In this document: in pieces, positions 6,537 through 10,495 of the stretch | How the letters are laid out: each line of letters begins with the position of its first letter | How positions within the stretch are numbered: the first letter of the stretch is position 1 | Origin: Chloroflexota bacterium | GTDB taxonomy: Bacteria; Chloroflexota; Dehalococcoidia; Bin125 | Direction: 5' to 3' | Length of the DNA: 13,880 nt | Assembly (NCBI GenBank): GCA_026707335.1 | Contig: JAPOXB010000016.1 | Coordinates: forward strand, 1 to 13,880 | Made by a program: the position numbers and the translations under genes | Notes under the pieces: model-generated | Told to the model about the DNA's origin: nothing | The model's database searches: none | The model's input: the letters and a program-made list of their open reading frames with translations, nothing else

Positions 6537-6909
6537 GGGGGTGCCGCTGCGGCCGCGCCAGACGTTCGCCGGCGTGACGCGCGAGGCGGCGCAGGCCATC
6601 GCGGCGCTGTTCGACGCCGAGGCCGTGCGCGAGCCCTACACGCCCGGCGAGGGCGAGGCCGTCTACGCGATCCGCCATCGCAGCCTGACGGGGACGCTGC
6701 GGCTGGTGCTGTGGCCGTCGCTGGCGCGGGTCGACGTGCGCTGCGGCCCGCACGCCTGGGTCGCGAAGGGCGTCGTCGAGACGGAGGTCATCGCCGGGCT
6801 GGAGGTCATTTTCCGCTTCGGCAGCGGCGACGGGGCTCCCGACGGCACGCTGTTCGTCGGCGTGGGCGGCGACGTGATGCTGGTCAGCGGCGGCGACCCG
6901 CCGTCCTGA
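6529..6909 (+). CDS. Hypothetical 126-aa protein, coupled to rarA
   Basis: The GTG start lies inside the last codons of rarA (8-nt overlap, different frame), so the two are translationally coupled. The 126-residue product is predicted soluble and looks like an alpha helix followed by a beta-rich domain. It begins with TFAGVTREAAQAIAALFDAE, and later beta strands read LRLVLWPSLARVDVRC, then EVIAGLEVIFRFG and TLFVGVGGDVMLVSG. I do not recognise the family and assign no function. Third-position GC bias matches rarA, supporting a real gene. It ends just before the shared terminator hairpin. The ATPase-coupled position suggests a co-regulated partner, but nothing in the sequence proves this. Confidence 0.75.
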   Translation: MTEGVPLRPRQTFAGVTREAAQAIAALFDAEAVREPYTPGEGEAVYAIRHRSLTGTLRLVLWPSLARVDVRCGPHAWVAKGVVETEVIAGLEVIFRFGSGDGAPDGTLFVGVGGDVMLVSGGDPPS

Positions 6910-6910
6910 G

Positions 6911-6931
6911 CGGCCGGCCCAACGCCGGCCG
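6911..6931. terminator. Bidirectional hairpin between convergent genes
   Basis: A perfect 8-bp inverted repeat (CGGCCGGC at 6911-6918, GCCGGCCG at 6924-6931) with a 5-nt loop CCAAC fills the 23-nt gap between the stop codons of the 126-aa gene (6909) and the NUDIX gene (6933). There is no U-run, as is common for terminators in high-GC bacteria. It can fold on both strands. Confidence 0.7.
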
Positions 6932-6932
6932 G

Positions 6933-7514
6933 TCAGTGGGCGATGCCCAGCTGCACGCCGACCTCCTCGAGCAGGCGGCGCAGGATGGCCCCCGTCGCGC
7001 CCCAGATCACGTGCTCGCGCCAGAGGTAGTCGCGCAGCTCGTAGCGCACGCCGTCGCGCTCCAGCGGGCGGACGCCGTGGTTGGCCGGGTCGAGCAGGTG
7101 CGACAGCGGCACCTCGAGGATCTCGGCCACCTCGACCTCGCTGGCGCGGAAGGGGTAGGGCGCGCGGTCGAGCAGCCCCAGGAACGGCGTGACGTGGAAG
7201 TTCGAGATGGTCACGAAGTGGCTCACCTCGCCCAGCACACGGACGTGGTTGGGGTCGATGCCGGTCTCCTCCCAGGCCTCGCGCAGGGCGGTGCGGCGCA
7301 GGTTCTCGTCGTCGGGCTCCCAGATGCCGCCGGGGAAGGAGACCTCGCCCTTGTGGTGCTCGACCAGCTGGCTGCGCACGGTGAAGACGATGTGCGGCTC
7401 GTCGCGGGGCAGAACGGGGATGAGCACGGCGGCGGGCGGGTGGTCGCCGGGGTCGAGGCGGTCGGGCTGGTGGGCGTCGATCGCGGCGTGCAGGGCGGAC
7501 CAGAGGTCGGGCAT
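6933..7514 (-). CDS. NUDIX hydrolase, coenzyme A pyrophosphatase type
   Basis: 193 residues, typical for the NudL/CoAse branch, which cleaves CoA and CoA derivatives to 3',5'-ADP and phosphopantetheine derivatives. The CoAse signature is present just before the box: a strand-loop with FTVRS (44-48), L50, H53, G56 and FPGG (60-63). The NUDIX box follows with E70 and the catalytic helix REAWEETGI (78-86). As in other CoAse members, the spacing between the first Gly and the first Glu of the box is shifted relative to the canonical motif. The start ATG at 7514 is preferred because the domain begins at residue 1-30 and a TACCGT -10-like box (7521-7526) lies 6 nt upstream. The possible longer frame upstream is Ser/Pro/Arg-rich and not protein-like. 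Convergent with the rarA operon. Confidence 0.88.
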   Translation of the reverse strand: MPDLWSALHAAIDAHQPDRLDPGDHPPAAVLIPVLPRDEPHIVFTVRSQLVEHHKGEVSFPGGIWEPDDENLRRTALREAWEETGIDPNHVRVLGEVSHFVTISNFHVTPFLGLLDRAPYPFRASEVEVAEILEVPLSHLLDPANHGVRPLERDGVRYELRDYLWREHVIWGATGAILRRLLEEVGVQLGIAH

Positions 7515-7520
7515 GGGGGG

Positions 7521-7526
7521 ACGGTA
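7521..7526 (-). promoter_or_regulatory. -10-like box TACCGT for the leaderless NUDIX gene
   Basis: On the minus strand TACCGT ends 6 nt (CCCCCC) before ATG 7514, the same geometry as rarA. No SD is present between box and start. No clear -35; the region upstream is C-rich on this strand. Confidence 0.4.
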
Positions 7527-7611
7527 GCAGGGGCGGTCGGTCGGGGGTGGGGGTAGGCTGGGAAGTGGTGAGCCCGCAGTCTGGCTCGCAGGTGACCACG
7601 AAAGATCAGCC

Positions 7612-7836
7612 GTGACGGAATATCGGAACATCAAGGAGTGGTTGCTCGCGCCCGAGGCGCGGGCGGAGTCGCTGGCGCCGCCGCGGCGCGTGCCGCGGCG
7701 CCGTGAGCCGCCCGATCTCCGGGATGACGGCGAAACCGAGATCGACCGCTGCTGCAAGGAGGCCTACCGGCGCGTCCCGCAAAGCGAGACGGAGATCGCC
7801 GAGTGCGAGCGCGTGCAGGCGTGGGGCGAGGAGTAG
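7612..7836 (+). pseudogene. Decayed antitoxin with RHH/MazE-type C-terminal tail
   Basis: A 74-codon frame from GTG 7612. Its last 27 residues match the tail of the intact antitoxin at 8714-8947 at 18 of 27 positions (shared PQSE, AE, then VQAWGEE before the stop). The N-terminal DNA-binding ribbon-helix-helix expected of such an antitoxin is missing and replaced by a Pro/Arg-rich stretch with no domain. The GTG overlaps (GTGA) the end of a 16-codon frame that begins at 7565, 5 nt after a TAGGCT box (7554-7559). It may therefore still be transcribed and translated. The next frame, in phase after TAG, is the tail of a VapC toxin. I read this as remains of toxin-antitoxin modules rather than a working gene; a short functional antitoxin decoy cannot be excluded. 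Confidence 0.6.
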
Positions 7837-7908
7837 GCCGTCGCGGCGCGCAACGTGCGGGATTTCGAGGACCTGGGCGTGGCGGTCGTCGATCCGTGGG
7901 CGGGGTGA
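7837..7908 (+). pseudogene. VapC (PIN-domain) C-terminal remnant
   Basis: Directly after the TAG of the decayed antitoxin, in the same frame, 23 codons up to TGA 7906-7908 read AVAARNVRDFEDLGVAVVDP then WAG. The motif ARNVRDFEDLGV..V.PW is the usual end of FitB/VapC-type PIN toxins, including the last conserved Asp (RDF). All of the PIN domain N-terminal to this is gone and there is no start codon. It shows that a VapC gene once stood here in the plus orientation, distinct from the intact minus-strand vapC that begins its 3' end 16 nt away. Confidence 0.7.
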
Positions 7909-7924
7909 CGGATCGGGGGTGGCG

Positions 7925-8329
7925 CTACCGCGCGGACGACTGGAGCAACTCGGGGAAGTAGCTGCGGTAGAAGCCCCGGTCGCGGGTGAGGAAGCGGTCG
8001 GCGGCGGCGAGGGCGTGCGCGCCGATTAGGAAGTCCGCCAGAATGCGCTCGCGCGGGCCGCCGGCGAGACGGTACCGGTTCCAGCGGCGCCCGGCCTCCC
8101 AGGCCATCGCCGAGTCGATCGGCGAGAGCGTGGCGTTGACCGCGCGCAGCGCCGCGTCGAGCGCGGCCCGCTCGGGGAAGCGCGGGGCGAGTTCCGCGTA
8201 GACGACGTCGCAGACGAGGATCGCGCCGGCGTCGTAGGCGGCGATCAGCCAATCCCGTGCCTGTGGGCCGAAGCGCTCGTCGGGCGTCAACGCGTCCACC
8301 AGGACGCTCGTGTCGACGGCGGTGATCAC
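7925..8329 (-). CDS. vapC: VapC-family PIN-domain ribonuclease toxin
   Basis: 134 residues, the standard VapC size. VapC toxins are Mg-dependent endoribonucleases that cut tRNA or rRNA and are held inactive by the cognate antitoxin. The four acidic PIN residues are in place: D6 (VDTSVL), E46 (VYAEL), D99 (LADFLIGAHA) and D117 (LTRDRGFY). It is therefore expected to be active. The start is GTG 8329, overlapping the antitoxin stop by 4 nt (GTGA), which gives tight translational coupling in the usual antitoxin-toxin order. High-GC codon use resembles the resident genes. The 3' end faces the VapC remnant across 16 nt. Confidence 0.92.
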   Translation of the reverse strand: MITAVDTSVLVDALTPDERFGPQARDWLIAAYDAGAILVCDVVYAELAPRFPERAALDAALRAVNATLSPIDSAMAWEAGRRWNRYRLAGGPRERILADFLIGAHALAAADRFLTRDRGFYRSYFPELLQSSAR

Positions 8330-8562
8330 CGTCCCCGGATCTCCTCGATGTAGGCGTCCGTGTCGGCGACCGGGTAGGCGTCGTTCCCGTCGCGACTCAG
8401 GATGCCGTAGATCCGCGCGACAGCGTCCCGCCCCCGCATGCGCTTGCGGATCAGGAGGCCCTCATCGGTCGGGGTCACCTCGACCTCGACGTTGTGATGC
8501 ATGCCGAAACGGTCGCGCAGCGGCTTGGGGATGGTGATCTGGCCGCGCTCGGAGATGTGCAT
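8326..8562 (-). CDS. vapB: AbrB/SpoVT-fold antitoxin (VapB-type)
   Basis: 78 residues. The N-terminus ISERGQITIPKPLRDRFG is the swapped-hairpin AbrB DNA-binding signature, here with a complete TIPK core, and the C-terminal half (about 45-78) is the acidic toxin-wrapping segment ending DAYIEEIRGR. It should neutralise the downstream VapC and repress its own promoter. ATG 8562 is chosen because the AbrB fold normally starts about there and GAGGAG (8565-8570) precedes it, although with a short 2-nt gap. An in-frame ATG at 8598 overlaps the -10 box and is unlikely to be used. Overlaps vapC by 4 nt. Confidence 0.9.
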   Translation of the reverse strand: MHISERGQITIPKPLRDRFGMHHNVEVEVTPTDEGLLIRKRMRGRDAVARIYGILSRDGNDAYPVADTDAYIEEIRGR

Positions 8563-8589
8563 GGCTCCTCGATCCGACTTCCCGATCGA

Positions 8590-8623
8590 TATGATCATAC
8601 CGGCGAGATCGGAAGGATGGCAA
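8590..8623 (-). promoter_or_regulatory. vapBC promoter with palindromic -10 (TATGATCATA)
   Basis: On the minus strand TTGCCA (plus 8618-8623) is followed after 18 nt by TATGAT (plus 8594-8599). The -10 box is part of a perfect 10-bp palindrome TATGATCATA at 8590-8599, a good site for a dimeric antitoxin. The expected transcript start is about 8587, leaving a short leader with GAGGAG before ATG 8562. Confidence 0.6.
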
Positions 8624-8676
8624 CGCGCAGGGGAGCAGGGACCGGGCCTGGGGTGGGCCCGTCGCTGCGGCGCGGC

Positions 8677-8713
8677 TTGCGATGTGGCGCGTGGATGTGG
8701 TACGATCATCCAC
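8677..8713 (+). promoter_or_regulatory. Promoter/operator of the RHH antitoxin-MazF operon, leaderless
   Basis: TTGCGA (8677-8682), an 18-nt spacer, and TACGAT (8701-8706). A 7-bp inverted repeat, GTGGATG (8691-8697) and CATCCAC (8707-8713), brackets the -10 box and ends directly at ATG 8714. A bound dimer would cover both the -10 and the transcription start. The start codon lies 7 nt after the -10 box with no SD, so the mRNA is probably leaderless. Confidence 0.65.
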
Positions 8714-8947
8714 ATGAAACCGATACAGATCACCTTCGACGAGGAACTGCTGGCGGAACTCGACGAGCGGCCCGAAGTGCGCGAGCGCGGGCGCTCGGCC
8801 GTGCTGCGCGAGGCCGCCGCGGCCTACCTCGTCAAGAAGCGCAGCGAGGACATCGCGCGGCAGTACGAGCAGGCCTACACGCGGGCGCCGCAGAGCGAGG
8901 CCGAGGTCGCCGAGTGGGAGAGCGTCCAGGCGTGGGGCGAGGAGTAG
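8714..8947 (+). CDS. mazE: Ribbon-helix-helix antitoxin of a MazF-type module
   Basis: 77 residues. The N-terminal part, IQITFDEELLAELDERPEV followed by RSAVLREAAAAYL, has the beta-strand/two-helix pattern of RHH (CopG/MazE-like) antitoxins that bind operator DNA as dimers. The C-terminal part (about 47-77) is an acidic tail ending SVQAWGEE, which should bind the toxin. That tail is shared with the decayed antitoxin at 7612-7836. ATG 8714 is chosen because the RHH strand begins at residue 3 and the promoter/operator ends immediately before it. The frame is open further upstream, but that stretch crosses the promoter and the vapBC control region. The last codons (GGCGAGGAG) contain the SD of the downstream toxin. 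Symbol used in the sense of MazE6/MazE9-type RHH antitoxins. Confidence 0.85.
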   Translation: MKPIQITFDEELLAELDERPEVRERGRSAVLREAAAAYLVKKRSEDIARQYEQAYTRAPQSEAEVAEWESVQAWGEE

Positions 8948-8950
8948 GGC

Positions 8951-9271
8951 GTGGACCTGCGTCAGGGTGAGATCTGGCGCTGCGACTTCGCCGCGCCCAA
9001 CAAGCGGCGCCCGGTGGTGGTGCTGACCCGCGACGTGGCGCTGCGCTTCCTGCGCACGGCGACGGTCGCCGAGGTGACCTCGACCATCCGCGGCGCGCCC
9101 AGCGAGGTGCGCGTCGGGACCGACGAGGGCCTCAAGGGCCCGTCGGTGGTGAGCCTCGACAACGTGCAGACGGTCGATCAGCGCCGGCTGCGCGGCTACG
9201 TCGGCGAACTGAGCGAGGAGAAGATGGGCGAGGTCTGCCGCGCCCTGTCCATCGCGACGGGGTGTGAGTAG
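8951..9271 (+). CDS. mazF: MazF/PemK-family endoribonuclease toxin
   Basis: 106 residues, the standard MazF length. MazF toxins cut single-stranded mRNA or stable RNA at short motifs. The family features are present: start motif LRQGEIWRCDF (3-13), the RRPVVVLTRD strand with the conserved Arg/Pro (19-28), the catalytic-loop Thr region EVTSTIRG, and GLKGPSVVSLDNVQTVD. The GTG start lies 3 nt after the antitoxin stop, with GAGGAG (8939-8944) at 6-nt spacing inside the antitoxin C-terminal codons. Intact, and expected to be active when not bound by its antitoxin. It is followed by a G-rich spacer. Confidence 0.92.
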   Translation: MDLRQGEIWRCDFAAPNKRRPVVVLTRDVALRFLRTATVAEVTSTIRGAPSEVRVGTDEGLKGPSVVSLDNVQTVDQRRLRGYVGELSEEKMGEVCRALSIATGCE

Positions 9272-9315
9272 GGGTCGGGTGGGGTGGTGTGAGGGTGGTT
9301 GAGAGGGGTGAGGGG
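9271..9315 (+). other. G-tract cluster downstream of mazF (possible G-quadruplex)
   Basis: Just after the mazF stop the plus strand has a run of short G-tracts (GGGGTCGGGTGGGG, then GAGGG, GAGGGG, GAGGGG) separated by 1-9 nt. At least four tracts of three or more G lie within 30 nt, although one loop exceeds 7 nt, so it is near-canonical rather than perfect. It marks the boundary between high-GC resident DNA and the lower-GC DUF2806 gene. The remaining spacer up to 9453 shows no gene or convincing promoter. Confidence 0.4.
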
Positions 9316-9453
9316 ACTAGCAGAGCCCACACTGGCGCGATGCGCACAGGTGTTCTACGCTTCCCCAGGATCAACCAAGCGAAGCACGCTGCTGACTAGG
9401 CTCGTGCCGCTGGAGAGGCGGGTGGCAACGTCGCAGCGATGGAGGAACTCGTC

Positions 9454-10479
9454 ATGCCTTCACTCGGCGTCTTGGTTCTTGGCAAGTACGTCGCGAGCGG
9501 GATCGGAAGTATCGCCGGCCCGATGCTGGCACCCTGGAAGGCCCGCAGAGAGGCGGAGGCCAAGCGGATCGCAGCGCAGGGTGAAGCGGATGCATTGGCC
9601 ATCCTCGCTGCGGCACAGGCAGAGTCATTGCCCCGGATCGCTGCTGCCCAGGGCGAGGTTCGGGGGCAGTTGACTGAGTCGGGAGTGATAACGACGGCTG
9701 AGATCGCGATGTCGAAGGCGGACATTGAGCAGAGAGTGCTCTTTCAGGATGAGAAGCGGCAACGCAACATCTCGGCGATTGCTGCCCAGGCCGCGGACGA
9801 ACTTGAGGACACGGCCGTAACGGATCATGAACCAGACCACGACTGGGCCGCACACTTCTTCAACCTGGCTCAGGATGTGTCCTCGGAGGAGATGCAGAAG
9901 CTGTGGGCAAAGGTTCTTGCTGGAGAAGTGGAACGCCCGGGCGGCACATCCATTCTAACGCTCGGTGTGCTGAAAGACCTGGACCGTCCCACCGCGCTCC
10001 TCTTCCGGAAGCTTTGCTCTGCGTCCATCTCAATCGGAGGGACTGACAGCTCTTTCGCGGACGTGAGAGTGCCTTCGTTGGGGGAGAATGCGGCGAGCAA
10101 CTCCCTCCGTCCGTACGGCCTCAACTTCGATGCTCTCAACGTCCTGAACGAGCATCGCCTGATAATCGCTGACTACAACTCGTACTACGACTACCGGCTG
10201 TGCCTCGGCGTAGCGTTGCCGGACAACACGAGCATCGTCCGGATCCCGTTCCGCTTCCAAGGTCGATTCTGGCTTCTTGAACCAACCGGAGAGCGAAGCA
10301 AAGACGGAGAGTTCAGGGTGTCCGGCGTTTCCCTAACGCGGTCGGGGCGGGAACTAGCGCGGGTTGTGGACATCGAGCCCATGCCAGACTACACCCAAGC
10401 AATCATCAAATTCTTCGAGAAGCAAGGGCTGCGAATGGTCGAGGTCCCCAGCGGGAACCCGCAAGCGCGGCCCTTGTGA
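9454..10479 (+). CDS. DUF2806-like protein
   Basis: 341 residues. The core around 130-163 has the family pattern I associate with DUF2806: HDWAAHFFNLAQDVSSEEMQ, then LWAKVLAGEVERPG, then LTLGVLKDLD. Before it come a hydrophobic glycine-rich N-terminus (1-27, LGVLVLGKYVASGIGSIAG), a long Ala/Glu/Arg-rich helical segment (28-72), probably coiled coil, and RQRNISAIAAQAADEL (102-117), as in family members. The C-terminal half is mixed alpha/beta with no catalytic motif that I recognise. Biochemical function is unknown. ATG 9454 is chosen because GGAGG (9441-9445) lies 8 nt upstream. The ATG at 9439 lies partly inside this SD. GC is lower than in mazF. The nuclease-methyltransferase gene starts 16 nt after its stop, so the two are probably one operon and system. 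Confidence 0.78.
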   Translation: MPSLGVLVLGKYVASGIGSIAGPMLAPWKARREAEAKRIAAQGEADALAILAAAQAESLPRIAAAQGEVRGQLTESGVITTAEIAMSKADIEQRVLFQDEKRQRNISAIAAQAADELEDTAVTDHEPDHDWAAHFFNLAQDVSSEEMQKLWAKVLAGEVERPGGTSILTLGVLKDLDRPTALLFRKLCSASISIGGTDSSFADVRVPSLGENAASNSLRPYGLNFDALNVLNEHRLIIADYNSYYDYRLCLGVALPDNTSIVRIPFRFQGRFWLLEPTGERSKDGEFRVSGVSLTRSGRELARVVDIEPMPDYTQAIIKFFEKQGLRMVEVPSGNPQARPL

Positions 10480-10495
10480 CGCAGATCACCATCCC

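Noticed and set aside
4992..6599. 535-codon minus-strand open frame opposite rarA
   Set aside because: Arg/His/Leu/Gln-rich antisense shadow of a clear rarA; long open antisense frames are expected at this GC.
8494..8970. Open plus-strand frames upstream of and through mazE
   Set aside because: They are extensions or shadows across the vapB gene and the mazE promoter; the real antitoxin starts at 8714.
9356..9402. -10-like boxes TACGCT (9356) and TAGGCT (9397) before the DUF2806 gene
   Set aside because: No matching -35 at 16-18 nt and both are far from the SD-defined start; chance is likely.
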